Origin: Chryseobacterium populi
Lineage (GTDB): Bacteria > Bacteroidota > Bacteroidia > Flavobacteriales > Weeksellaceae
Assembly (NCBI RefSeq): GCF_000282115.1
Contig: NZ_AKJY01000095.1
Location: 1-32,988 of the forward strand
Direction: 5' to 3'
Length of the DNA: 32,988 nt
The position numbers were made by a program, and so were the translations under genes. Below the pieces are notes generated by a model that had not been told where the DNA came from, did no database searches, and saw only the letters and a program-made list of their open reading frames with translations. Positions 16,629 through 24,706 of the stretch are shown here, in pieces; position 1 is the stretch's first letter; the number at the start of each line of letters is the position of its first letter.

Positions 16629-17129
16629 ATGATTTACGCTTTTGATACGTACTATTACGATGATCATGCTAATACGGTCTGTATTGCTTTTGAAGACTGG
16701 AATTCTGAAAAAGAAACTGAAATTTTTAACGAAAAAACAGAAATTACATTCGAATATCAAAGCGGGGAATTTTATAAAAGAGAATTGCCCTGTATTCTGA
16801 GTTTATTGGAAAAAATACAGCTTAAAGACGGTGACAGCATTATAATCGACGGATATGTAACCCTGGATAACGATGGCAAAATTGGTTTAGGTGGTTATCT
16901 TTATGAAGTTTTAGGGCAAAAATATCCTGTGATCGGGATTGCAAAAAATGAATTTTCATCCCCGGATTCCCAAAGGAGAAGCATCTGCAGGGGAGAAAGC
17001 AAAACACCTTTATTTCTTACTGCAAAAGGAATTGATGTAGATATCCTGATCCCGGAAATAAAACAGATGCATGGTCTGTACAGAATTCCGACACTCTTAA
17101 AAAAACTGGATCAGCTCACAAGAACATAA
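16629..17129 (+). CDS. Compact endonuclease V-like protein
   Basis: A 166-aa protein that retains the endonuclease V catalytic pattern. D6 lies in AFDTYY. Y43-Q-S-G46-x4-R51-E52 aligns with the family motif YxPGxxxxRE. D74 in IIIDGYV matches the DGHG Asp, and YPVIGIAKNEF matches the conserved GVAK segment. Endonuclease V nicks DNA beside deoxyinosine. It is much shorter than the about 220-aa E. coli enzyme, lacking N-terminal sequence and some wedge residues (the Pro of YxPG is Ser). I start at the ATG at 16629, because the upstream ATG at 16572 lies inside the VOC gene. Homology is likely; activity on inosine is uncertain. Confidence 0.7.
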   Translation: MIYAFDTYYYDDHANTVCIAFEDWNSEKETEIFNEKTEITFEYQSGEFYKRELPCILSLLEKIQLKDGDSIIIDGYVTLDNDGKIGLGGYLYEVLGQKYPVIGIAKNEFSSPDSQRRSICRGESKTPLFLTAKGIDVDILIPEIKQMHGLYRIPTLLKKLDQLTRT

Positions 17130-17193
17130 TCCGCGATTTTTTGATTATTTTTCAAAAAAACATCAAAATATTTTTTTAATTAAAAAAAATTAA

Positions 17194-17201
17194 TACATTT
17201 G
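17194..17201 (+). promoter_or_regulatory. -7 box of the ilv operon leader
   Basis: TACATTTG is a perfect TAnnTTTG match and lies 18 bp upstream of the leader ORF start, so the transcript would begin near 17206-17210. Only a T-run (17171-17177) occupies the -33 position. Confidence 0.55.
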
Positions 17202-17219
17202 TCTCATCAAAAATCAAAA

Positions 17220-17306
17220 ATGAATAAAACGTTCAACAATATTATTACTGTCATTCTTGTCATTATCGGATCTCCGGTGATGAGCAGTGGCATTGTTGAA
17301 AGTTAG
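17220..17306 (+). CDS. Branched-chain amino-acid leader peptide (28 aa)
   Basis: The ORF reads MNKTFNNIITVILVIIG through to SGIVES and stop, 28 residues. Residues 8-16 are Ile-Ile-Thr-Val-Ile-Leu-Val-Ile-Ile, so eight of nine codons call for the products of the downstream operon or for Leu. Val20, Ile25 and Val26 follow. The ATG sits in an A-rich context like neighbouring genes, just after the -7 box. The peptide itself need not be functional. Its role would be to make ribosomes stall when charged tRNA-Ile/Val/Leu is scarce, releasing the antiterminator. It is too short to be called by size filters. The composition and the hairpins that follow make chance unlikely. Confidence 0.8.
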   Translation: MNKTFNNIITVILVIIGSPVMSSGIVES

Positions 17307-17360
17307 CAAAAATATATTTCAAATAAATGAAGCCATTCTCATCTGAGGATGGCTTTTTTT
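17260..17360 (+). promoter_or_regulatory. Ribosome-mediated transcription attenuator of the ilv operon
   Basis: Three exclusive pairings are visible. 1:2 pairs CATTATCGG (17261-17269) with CCGGTGATG (17274-17282), extended by T17260-A17283. 2:3 pairs GATGAG (17279-17284) with CTCATC (17338-17343) and TGGC (17288-17291) with GCCA (17332-17335), an antiterminator. 3:4 pairs AGCCATTCTC (17331-17340) with GAGGATGGCT (17345-17354), the terminator. A ribosome stalled on leader codons 8-16 (17241-17267) would cover strand 1, freeing strand 2 to pair with strand 3 and preventing termination. A ribosome at the stop codon would mask strand 2 and allow 3:4. The logic matches enterobacterial ilv attenuation. 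Confidence 0.78.
17331..17360 (+). terminator. Attenuator terminator upstream of ilvE
   Basis: AGCCATTCTC and GAGGATGGCT form a 10-bp stem (one G-U) with loop ATCT, followed by seven T (17354-17360). It lies 34 bp before the ilvE ATG and after the leader peptide, so it would end transcription before the operon. Confidence 0.88.
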
Positions 17361-17394
17361 ATTGTGTTAACCGAAAAATCTTATAAAGACAAGT

Positions 17395-18297
17395 ATGTAC
17401 TACAACGAAAAAAGTATTCTTTACTACGACGGAAAGTTTTTAAAAGCAACAAAAGCTTCCACGGATCTCTACGGACAGTCTCTTCATTATGGTTATGCTG
17501 TGTTTGAAGGAATTAAAGCCTATAAAACCACAAACGGAACAAAAATTTTCAAAGCGGAAGAACATTATGACCGGTTAGGAAGATCGGCTGAACTGATGAT
17601 GATGCCTTTTGATCATACTACTCCGGAAATGATTGAGATCACTTATGAACTTTTAGAAATGAATAATTTAAGCAATGCTTATATCAGGCCGCTTGTGATC
17701 TGTTCACCCAATATGGCTCTTTCAAAAGGTTTGAAAAGCTTTTTAGTTATAGAAGCATGGAACTGGGATAACGGCTATTTATCTGAGGGATTGAGAGTAA
17801 TGACGTCTTCGTTTGAGCGGCCTAATCCTAAAGCATTTAAGATAGAAGCTAAAGTCAGCGGGCATTATGTAAATTCTATTCTGGCATCACAGGAAGCGAA
17901 GGAGAAAGGTTTTAACGAGGCATTACTTTTAGATGAATGCGGGAATGTTGCGGAAAGTTCCGGAGCTAATGTTTTTTATGAAAAAGATTCAAAACTGTAT
18001 ACTCCTGAAAAAGGAAGTATCCTACCGGGAATCACAAGAGCTGCGGTTTTTGAGATATGTGATCAGTTAGGGATTAAATATGAAGAAAAACGATTCAAGC
18101 CCGAAGAAATGAAAGGTGCTGATGCTGCATTTTTTTGTGGTACTGCTGCAGAAATAGTGGCTCTGGAATCTCTGGATAAAGTTCCTTTTCAACTGGAATG
18201 GAAGAAAAGCACTTCTGCGTTGGTACAGAAAGCTTACAGGCATCTTGTTTTAAATGAAGATTATACCTACCTGAAAAACCAGTTGCAATATGTGTAA
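17395..18297 (+). CDS. ilvE: Branched-chain amino-acid aminotransferase
   Basis: A 300-aa fold-type IV PLP transaminase that makes Val, Ile and Leu from their keto acids. The Schiff-base lysine is K153 in EAKVSGHYVNSILASQEAKEKG. The PLP-phosphate region ALLLDECGNVAESSGANVF and the C-terminal FFCGTAAEIV loop are typical. LHYGYAVFEGIKAYKT (30-45) is the standard N-terminal motif. It is the first structural gene of the ilv operon, directly behind the attenuator. Its stop overlaps ilvD by 8 bp, pointing to coupled translation. D-amino-acid transaminase or aminodeoxychorismate lyase are alternatives within the fold, but the operon settles the role. Confidence 0.94.
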   Translation: MYYNEKSILYYDGKFLKATKASTDLYGQSLHYGYAVFEGIKAYKTTNGTKIFKAEEHYDRLGRSAELMMMPFDHTTPEMIEITYELLEMNNLSNAYIRPLVICSPNMALSKGLKSFLVIEAWNWDNGYLSEGLRVMTSSFERPNPKAFKIEAKVSGHYVNSILASQEAKEKGFNEALLLDECGNVAESSGANVFYEKDSKLYTPEKGSILPGITRAAVFEICDQLGIKYEEKRFKPEEMKGADAAFFCGTAAEIVALESLDKVPFQLEWKKSTSALVQKAYRHLVLNEDYTYLKNQLQYV

Positions 18298-19972
18298 GCC
18301 CCTTAATAAATACTCAAGAACACTTACCCAGGATCCTACACAGCCTGCAACACAGGCCATGTTTTATGGAATAGGCTTTCAGAAAGAAGATTTTGAAAAA
18401 GCCCAGATCGGAGTGGTGAGCATGGGTTATGACGGAAACACCTGCAATATGCATCTGAATGACCTTGCCCAGCTTGTGAAGAGGGGAGTGACCGAGCAAA
18501 ACCTGGTAGGACTGATGTTTCATACGATAGGAATCAGTGACGGGATGACGAATGGTACTGATGGAATGCGATACTCACTGGTGAGCCGGGATATTATTGC
18601 CGACAGTATTGAAGCAGTATGTGCCGGGCAGTATTATGATGGTTTGATTACCGTACCCGGATGTGATAAAAATATGCCTGGGTCATTAATGGCGATGGCC
18701 AGGTTGAACCGTCCATCTATCATGGTATATGGCGGAAGTATAGAGGCCGGCCACTACAAAGGAAATGATCTCAATATTGTTTCTGCTTTTGAAGCATTGG
18801 GAAATAAAATTGCAGGAAATCTTTCAGATGAAGATTATGAAGGAATTATAAAAAATTCCTGCCCGAGTGCCGGAGCCTGTGGCGGAATGTATACTGCGAA
18901 TACCATGGCATCCGCTATTGAAGCATTGGGAATGAGCTTACCGTACTCATCATCTTATCCTGCATTAAGCAGAGAAAAGAAAGAAGAATGTCTGTTTGCC
19001 GGGCATTACATAAAAATATTGCTGGAAAAAGATATTAAACCTTCTGATATCATGACTCCAAAGGCCTTCGAAAATGCATTAAGGATTATTATGGTCCTGG
19101 GGGGAAGTACAAATGCAGTTCTTCACTTTATAGCCATAGCAAAAAGTATAGGCCATCATTTAAGCCTTGATGATTTTCAGAGAATAAGTGATACGACCCC
19201 TTTGTTGGCAGACCTGAAGCCAAGCGGAAAATACCTGATGAAAGATCTTCACAAGGTTGGAGGTGTTCCTGCGGTGATGAAATACATGCTTGATCTGGGT
19301 CTTCTTCACGGGGACTGCCTTACGGTGACCGGAAAAACAATGGCTGAAAACCTTATGAACATCACTTCGATCATAGACAGGGAACAGGACGTTATCAGAA
19401 ATGTCAATGATCCTATTAAAAAGACAGGACACATCAGAATTATGTACGGAAACCTTGCTGAAAAAGGATGTGTAGCAAAAATTACAGGAAAAGAAGGAAG
19501 CTTTTTTAAAGGCAAAGCAATTGTTTTTGATGGTGAAAAAGAGTTTATCAAAGGCATAGAAGATAAAATGATCAGTGATGGTGATGTGGTGGTAATCAAA
19601 AATGAAGGTCCAAAAGGAGCTCCCGGAATGCCGGAAATGTTAAAGCCCACCTCCGCATTAATGGGCTCGGGACTGGGGAAAAATGTTGCCTTAATTACCG
19701 ATGGCCGTTTTTCCGGGGGAACTCATGGCTTTGTAGTAGGACATATTACGCCTGAAGCTTTTGAAGGCGGATTGATAGGGCTGGTAAAAAATAACGATAT
19801 CATTGAAATTGATGCTGAAAAAAACACCATCAACCTAATGATCACAGAAGATGAGCTGAAAGAAAGAAAATCAGGATTTAAAAAACCTGATTATAAAGTG
19901 AAGAGCGGTGTTTTATATAAATATGCAAAACTCGTATCAGATGCTTCTCAGGGATGTATAACAGATTTTTAA
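18290..19972 (+). CDS. ilvD: Dihydroxy-acid dehydratase
   Basis: This 560-aa iron-sulfur enzyme dehydrates 2,3-dihydroxy-isovalerate and -methylvalerate to the keto acids used by IlvE. The cluster cysteines are C52 (DGNTCNMH), C125 (PGCDKNMPG) and C197 (CPSAGACGGMYTANTMA). The C-terminal region GRFSGGTHGFVVGHITPEA is the second family signature. Length is normal. Its ATG lies inside the end of ilvE, and ilvB follows after 10 bp. No internal promoter is evident. Confidence 0.96.
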   Translation: MCKPLNKYSRTLTQDPTQPATQAMFYGIGFQKEDFEKAQIGVVSMGYDGNTCNMHLNDLAQLVKRGVTEQNLVGLMFHTIGISDGMTNGTDGMRYSLVSRDIIADSIEAVCAGQYYDGLITVPGCDKNMPGSLMAMARLNRPSIMVYGGSIEAGHYKGNDLNIVSAFEALGNKIAGNLSDEDYEGIIKNSCPSAGACGGMYTANTMASAIEALGMSLPYSSSYPALSREKKEECLFAGHYIKILLEKDIKPSDIMTPKAFENALRIIMVLGGSTNAVLHFIAIAKSIGHHLSLDDFQRISDTTPLLADLKPSGKYLMKDLHKVGGVPAVMKYMLDLGLLHGDCLTVTGKTMAENLMNITSIIDREQDVIRNVNDPIKKTGHIRIMYGNLAEKGCVAKITGKEGSFFKGKAIVFDGEKEFIKGIEDKMISDGDVVVIKNEGPKGAPGMPEMLKPTSALMGSGLGKNVALITDGRFSGGTHGFVVGHITPEAFEGGLIGLVKNNDIIEIDAEKNTINLMITEDELKERKSGFKKPDYKVKSGVLYKYAKLVSDASQGCITDF

Positions 19973-19982
19973 ATTAAAAAGA

Positions 19983-21722
19983 ATGAAGCCAGCATTAAAT
20001 ACAGTAAAAGAAAATAAGCCTGTTTTCCGGACAAAAAAGTTGAAAGGAGCAGAAGTGATCCTGGAAATTTTTAAAGAAGAAAATGTAAATACGGTATTCG
20101 GATATCCGGGAGGAGCCGTTATCCCGATTTATGATGCATTGTACGATTATAAGGATGTTTTGCAACATATTTTGGTAAGACATGAGCAAGGGGCTATTCA
20201 TGCAGCGCAGGGATTTTCAAGATCTTCCGAAAAAATAGGCGTTGTTATTGCCACCAGTGGCCCGGGAGCAACCAATCTTATCACAGGTCTTGCAGATGCC
20301 ATGATTGACAGTACGCCTCTGGTATGTATTACCGGGCAGGTATATGCCTCACTTTTGGGATCTGATGCTTTTCAGGAAGTGGATATTATAAATGTTACAG
20401 CTCCTGTTACAAAATGGAATTGCCAGGTCACAGATGCGGAAGATATTCCAAAGATACTGGCAAAAGCATTTTATATTGCAAAATCCGGCCGGCCGGGGCC
20501 TGTTTTAATTGATATTACTAAAAACGCACAGCTTCAGGAAATTGATTTTTCAGGTTACGAAGCTTGCGTGTCAATACGCTCATATCAACCTAAGCCTGAT
20601 ATCAGAAAGGAATATATAGAACGGGCTTCAACGCTTATTAATAATGCTAAAAAGCCATTTCTGATATTCGGGCAGGGCGTCATTATCGGAAATGCTGAAG
20701 AAGAACTGAAAAAACTGGTTGAAAAAACAGGAATTCCTGCTGCGTCTACAGCACTTGGACTAGGAGCTCTTTCTACAGAACATCCGTTATATGTCGGTAT
20801 GTTGGGGATGCATGGCCATTATGCTCCCAATAAATTAACCAATGAGTGTGATGTATTGATTGCAGTAGGAATGCGTTTTGACGACCGTGTTACAGGAAAG
20901 CTTGATCAGTATGCTAAACAGGCAAAAGTGATACACTTTGATATTGATCTTGCAGAAATTGATAAAAATGTAAAAGCGGATGTCCCCGTTTTAGGAGATT
21001 GTAAAGAAACACTTTCACTCTTAATCCCAATGCTGGATAAGAATGCTCATGATAATTGGCTGGAACAGTTTAAAAAGCTTCAGTATGAAGAGCATGAAGA
21101 AGTTATTGAGAAAGAGCTTAATCCCATAACGGATGAACTCACAATGGCCGAGGTGCTTAAATACCTGAATGAGATTACGGATGGTGAATATATCATCTGC
21201 ACTGATGTAGGACAACATCAGATGATTTCCTGCAGGTATGCAGAATTTAAAGCATCAAAAAGAAATATAACCTCAGGCGGGTTGGGTACAATGGGTTTTG
21301 GCTTGCCTGCTGCGATCGGTGCAAAAATGGCTAACCCGGATAAGCATGTCATCTGTATTGCGGGAGATGGGGGATTCCAGATGAATATCCAGGAGCTGGG
21401 AACGATTGCCCAGTTCAACATCGGGGTCAAAATGATCATCCTCAATAATTCCTTTCTGGGAATGGTTCGCCAATGGCAGGAACTTTTTCATGACAAGCGG
21501 TACTCTTTTGTAGAGATTACAAGCCCTGATTTTCCTGCTGTTTCCGAAGCGTATGGCATCAAAGCAAAACATGTAACAGACAGAGCGTTTTTAAAGACTT
21601 CACTCGAAGAAATGCTCAGCACGGAAGGATCTTACCTCCTTGAAATAATGGTAGGGCGGGAAAATAATGTTTTTCCCATGGTTCCCCAGGGATGCAGCAT
21701 CAGTGAAATCCGTTTAAAATAA
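19983..21722 (+). CDS. ilvB: Acetolactate (acetohydroxyacid) synthase large subunit
   Basis: A 579-aa ThDP enzyme that makes acetolactate or acetohydroxybutyrate, the first committed step shared by Val and Ile synthesis. The catalytic glutamate E68 lies in VRHEQGAIHAAQGF. The ThDP/Mg motif starts at GDG (461-463) and runs through NNSFLGMVRQWQELF. YPGGAVIPIYDAL, the FAD/central domain and the C-terminal MVPQGCSISE segment are typical of AHAS rather than pyruvate oxidase. The small subunit gene follows after 11 bp, as expected for the complex. Confidence 0.95.
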   Translation: MKPALNTVKENKPVFRTKKLKGAEVILEIFKEENVNTVFGYPGGAVIPIYDALYDYKDVLQHILVRHEQGAIHAAQGFSRSSEKIGVVIATSGPGATNLITGLADAMIDSTPLVCITGQVYASLLGSDAFQEVDIINVTAPVTKWNCQVTDAEDIPKILAKAFYIAKSGRPGPVLIDITKNAQLQEIDFSGYEACVSIRSYQPKPDIRKEYIERASTLINNAKKPFLIFGQGVIIGNAEEELKKLVEKTGIPAASTALGLGALSTEHPLYVGMLGMHGHYAPNKLTNECDVLIAVGMRFDDRVTGKLDQYAKQAKVIHFDIDLAEIDKNVKADVPVLGDCKETLSLLIPMLDKNAHDNWLEQFKKLQYEEHEEVIEKELNPITDELTMAEVLKYLNEITDGEYIICTDVGQHQMISCRYAEFKASKRNITSGGLGTMGFGLPAAIGAKMANPDKHVICIAGDGGFQMNIQELGTIAQFNIGVKMIILNNSFLGMVRQWQELFHDKRYSFVEITSPDFPAVSEAYGIKAKHVTDRAFLKTSLEEMLSTEGSYLLEIMVGRENNVFPMVPQGCSISEIRLK

Positions 21723-21733
21723 AAATCATTAAA

Positions 21734-22270
21734 ATGAATAAACAAGAATACACCATAAGCGTTTTTACCGAAAATCAGGTGGGGTTGCTTACAAAAATAG
21801 CCATGGTTTTTTCCAGAAGAGGGATCAATATTGACAGTCTGAATGTATCTCCTACAGAGATTGAGAGCATTTCAAGATTTACGATTGTAGTGAATATTGA
21901 GGAAGAAACCGTGAGAAAAGTATCAAGGCAGATTCAGAAATTGGTGGAAGTCATTAAAGTTTACTATAACACCAATGAAGAAATTGTCTGGCAGGAGTTG
22001 GCCCTTTTTAAGCTGGAGACCAATGTTGTTTCAGAAAAATTTTATGTAGAAAGGATATTGAGGCGCTATGGAGCTACGATTGTCAGTATAAGAAATGATT
22101 ATACGGTATTTACCATTGTCGGGCATCATGAAGAAATAGGCAGTTTTCAGGAACTTCTCGAGCCACACGGTCTTATAGAGTTTATAAGAAGCGGAAGAGT
22201 AGCGGTGATCAAATCAAACGGAGCTTTTCATAAAAAATTAGGAATCCTTGAAAAAACAGCTTATCAATAA
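21734..22270 (+). CDS. ilvN: Acetolactate synthase small (regulatory) subunit
   Basis: A 178-aa regulatory partner of IlvB that confers valine feedback control. The N-terminal ACT domain (about 4-78) reads YTISVFTENQVGLLTKIAMVFSRRGINIDSLNVSPTE, with the ligand-binding glycine/asparagine region. A C-terminal domain follows (about 85-165, FKLETNVVSEKFYVERILRRYGATIVSI). Length resembles IlvH (about 163 aa) rather than the single-ACT IlvN. It ends 76 bp before ilvC, the widest gap in the operon. An ACT ligand cannot be named from sequence. Confidence 0.93.
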   Translation: MNKQEYTISVFTENQVGLLTKIAMVFSRRGINIDSLNVSPTEIESISRFTIVVNIEEETVRKVSRQIQKLVEVIKVYYNTNEEIVWQELALFKLETNVVSEKFYVERILRRYGATIVSIRNDYTVFTIVGHHEEIGSFQELLEPHGLIEFIRSGRVAVIKSNGAFHKKLGILEKTAYQ

Positions 22271-22346
22271 TTTGGATAAGCACATATTCAGTATATAAAA
22301 TAGCCTTTAAAAAGGTTGAAAAACATTAACAATTAAATACAAAATT

Positions 22347-23408
22347 ATGGCATTAATTAAATTTGCAGGAGTAGAAGAAAACGTAATAACAAGAGATGAA
22401 TTTCCGGTTGAAAAAGCCAGGGAAGTTCTGAAAGATGAAACTGTTGCAGTATTGGGATACGGTATCCAGGGGCCGGGACAAGCCCTTAATCTTAAAGATA
22501 ACGGAATTAATGTAATTGTGGGGCAGCGTAAAAATTCTAAAAGCTGGGATAAGGCAGTACAGGATGGATTTGTTCCCGGTGAAACCTTATTTGAACTGGA
22601 AGAAGCAGCGCAAAAAGGAAGTATTCTTTGTTATTTATTAAGCGATGCTGCACAGATCGAATTCTGGCCGGTATTGGAAAAACAGCTTACTCCGGGAAAA
22701 ACACTATATTTTTCACATGGTTTCGGGATCACTTACAACCATCAGACGAATATTGTACCGCCTAAAGATATAGACGTAGTCTTAGTGGCCCCCAAAGGTT
22801 CGGGAACTTCTCTAAGAAGGCTATTTGTTGAAGGGAAGGGGCTTAACAGCAGCTATGCAATCCATCAGGATGCAACAGGAAAGGCTAAGGATAAAGTAAC
22901 TGCATTAGGGATTGCCGTAGGAAGCGGATACCTGTTTGAAACCAATTTTAAAAAAGAAGTTTACAGTGATCTGGTAGGTGAGAGGGGAACTTTAATGGGT
23001 GCGATACAGGGGCTTTTTGCCGCTCAGTTTGAAGTTTTAAGAGCCCAGGGGCATTCCCCTTCGGAAGCATTCAATGAGACAGTGGAAGAATTAACCCAGT
23101 CTTTAATGCCTCTTGTTGCTGAAAACGGGATGGACTGGATGTATGCCAATTGCTCTACAACAGCGCAGAGAGGTGCATTAGATTGGTGGAAGAAATTTTA
23201 TGATGCTACAAAACCCGTATTTGAAGAATTATACGGAAGCGTAAAAGAGGGCAATGAATCACAGAAGTCTATTTCCAGCAACAGTAAAGAAGACTATAGA
23301 GAAGGATTGAACAGGGAACTTGAAGAATTGAGAAACAGTGAATTGTGGCAAGCCGGGAAAGTAGTACGGTCGCTGCGTCCGGACAGAGCTTATGAATATG
23401 AAAAATAG
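22347..23408 (+). CDS. ilvC: Ketol-acid reductoisomerase
   Basis: A 353-aa class I enzyme that isomerises and reduces acetolactate or acetohydroxybutyrate with NADPH. The Rossmann motif is LGYGIQGPGQ (36 on), and the cofactor loop VGQRKNSKSW carries the Arg and Ser residues typical of NADPH binding. The C-terminal knotted domain shows LVGERGTLMGAIQG with acidic metal ligands and EELTQSLMPLVAENG. The 76-bp upstream gap contains a short CCTTTAAAAAGG inverted repeat and TAGCCTTTA, a weak possible internal promoter. Its end overlaps ilvA by 17 bp. Confidence 0.95.
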   Translation: MALIKFAGVEENVITRDEFPVEKAREVLKDETVAVLGYGIQGPGQALNLKDNGINVIVGQRKNSKSWDKAVQDGFVPGETLFELEEAAQKGSILCYLLSDAAQIEFWPVLEKQLTPGKTLYFSHGFGITYNHQTNIVPPKDIDVVLVAPKGSGTSLRRLFVEGKGLNSSYAIHQDATGKAKDKVTALGIAVGSGYLFETNFKKEVYSDLVGERGTLMGAIQGLFAAQFEVLRAQGHSPSEAFNETVEELTQSLMPLVAENGMDWMYANCSTTAQRGALDWWKKFYDATKPVFEELYGSVKEGNESQKSISSNSKEDYREGLNRELEELRNSELWQAGKVVRSLRPDRAYEYEK

Positions 23409-24663
23409 AACCCTGAATTTTCCATCACTGGATTCGGTGAAAAGCGCCCGGAAGACCCTGGAAAATATTATTAATAGAACACCATTACAAAAAAGCCTGA
23501 GACTTTCAGACCAGTTTTCTGCGGATATATTCCTTAAAAGAGAGGATATGCAGCCTGTGCGTTCCTATAAAATAAGAGGAGCTTATAATAAGATCTATAA
23601 TCTGCATGCAAAAGAAGAGCTGAAAAATGGGATTGTATGTGCCAGTGCAGGAAATCATGCACAGGGAGTTGCATTTGCCTGCAATAAGCTCAAAATTCCG
23701 GGAACTGTTTTTATGCCGGTTACAACACCGGAACAAAAACTGGAACAGGTGGCTATGTTTGGCGGAAGCTTCATTGAAATACAACTCACCGGTGATACTT
23801 TTGACGATTCAAAAAAATCGGCGATGCAGTACAGCGAAGATTCCGGAGCAGCTTTTATTCACCCGTTTGATGACATTCAGATTATTGAAGGCCAGGCCAC
23901 TTTAGCAGTGGAAATCATAGAACAGGCAGAAGAAAAAATTGACTTTATTTTTGTGCCCTTAGGAGGTGGCGGACTGGCAGCCGGCATAGTAACCGTTTTT
24001 TCAGTCCTGTCTCCCGAAACGAAGATCATCGTTGTAGAACCCAAAGGTGCAGCTTCAATGAAAGCCTCTATCGAAGCAGGAATCAACACGCAGTTGGCTC
24101 ATATTAATAAATTTGTAGACGGAGCAGCTGTTCAGAAAGTCGGTGACCTTAGTTTTGAGATTTGCAAAGATTATATTTACGACTGTATTGCCGTAGATGA
24201 AGGGAAGGTCTGTGAAACGTTATTGGAACTCTACAACAAAGATGCAATGGTTCTGGAACCCGCCGGAGCTTTGGCTATTGCGGCACTGGACCAGTATAAA
24301 GATAGAATATCCGGAAAAAATATAGTCTGTATAGCCAGCGGAAGTAATAATGATATTACAAGGACAGAAGAAATAAAAGAACGGGCAATGCTTTATAAAG
24401 GATTGAAACACTATTTTATTGTCAGGTTTCCGCAGCGTCCGGGAGCACTTAAAGAGTTTGTACTGAATGTTCTGGGAAAGTCAGATGATATCACTTTTTT
24501 TGAATATACCAAAAGAAATTCCCGTGAAACAGCTTCTGCCATTGTAGGAATAGAAGTCGCTTCTTATGCCGATTTTAAAGGGCTTTCAGAAAGGATGAAA
24601 GAATCAGGTTATTATGAATCTTATCTCAATGATTCTCCAGATATGATGAATATTTTAATTTAA
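23392..24663 (+). CDS. ilvA: Threonine dehydratase (deaminase)
   Basis: This 423-aa PLP enzyme converts threonine to 2-oxobutyrate, the isoleucine-specific entry step. The Schiff-base lysine K60 lies in VRSYKIRGAYN, and the PLP-phosphate loop is LGGGGLAAG. The C-terminal region (about 338-423, YFIVRFPQRPGALKEFVLNVLG) is one ACT-like regulatory domain, so this is the short form (about 420 aa) rather than the 514-aa double-domain E. coli enzyme. The first ATG overlaps ilvC by 17 bp; a second ATG at 23398 is also possible. It closes the operon, with a hairpin 12 bp downstream. Confidence 0.94.
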   Translation: MNMKNRTLNFPSLDSVKSARKTLENIINRTPLQKSLRLSDQFSADIFLKREDMQPVRSYKIRGAYNKIYNLHAKEELKNGIVCASAGNHAQGVAFACNKLKIPGTVFMPVTTPEQKLEQVAMFGGSFIEIQLTGDTFDDSKKSAMQYSEDSGAAFIHPFDDIQIIEGQATLAVEIIEQAEEKIDFIFVPLGGGGLAAGIVTVFSVLSPETKIIVVEPKGAASMKASIEAGINTQLAHINKFVDGAAVQKVGDLSFEICKDYIYDCIAVDEGKVCETLLELYNKDAMVLEPAGALAIAALDQYKDRISGKNIVCIASGSNNDITRTEEIKERAMLYKGLKHYFIVRFPQRPGALKEFVLNVLGKSDDITFFEYTKRNSRETASAIVGIEVASYADFKGLSERMKESGYYESYLNDSPDMMNILI

Positions 24664-24675
24664 TCAATAAATACT

Positions 24676-24699
24676 AAAGCCACTTTTACAGGTGGCTTT
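24676..24699. terminator. Hairpin between ilvA and the convergent GLPGLI gene
   Basis: AAAGCCAC (24676-24683) pairs with GTGGCTTT (24692-24699). The stem is clear, but T-runs on either side are short (TTTA on plus, TTTAG on minus), so termination strength is uncertain. The convergent GLPGLI gene ends at 24707. Confidence 0.6.
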
Positions 24700-24706
24700 A
24701 AAAATT

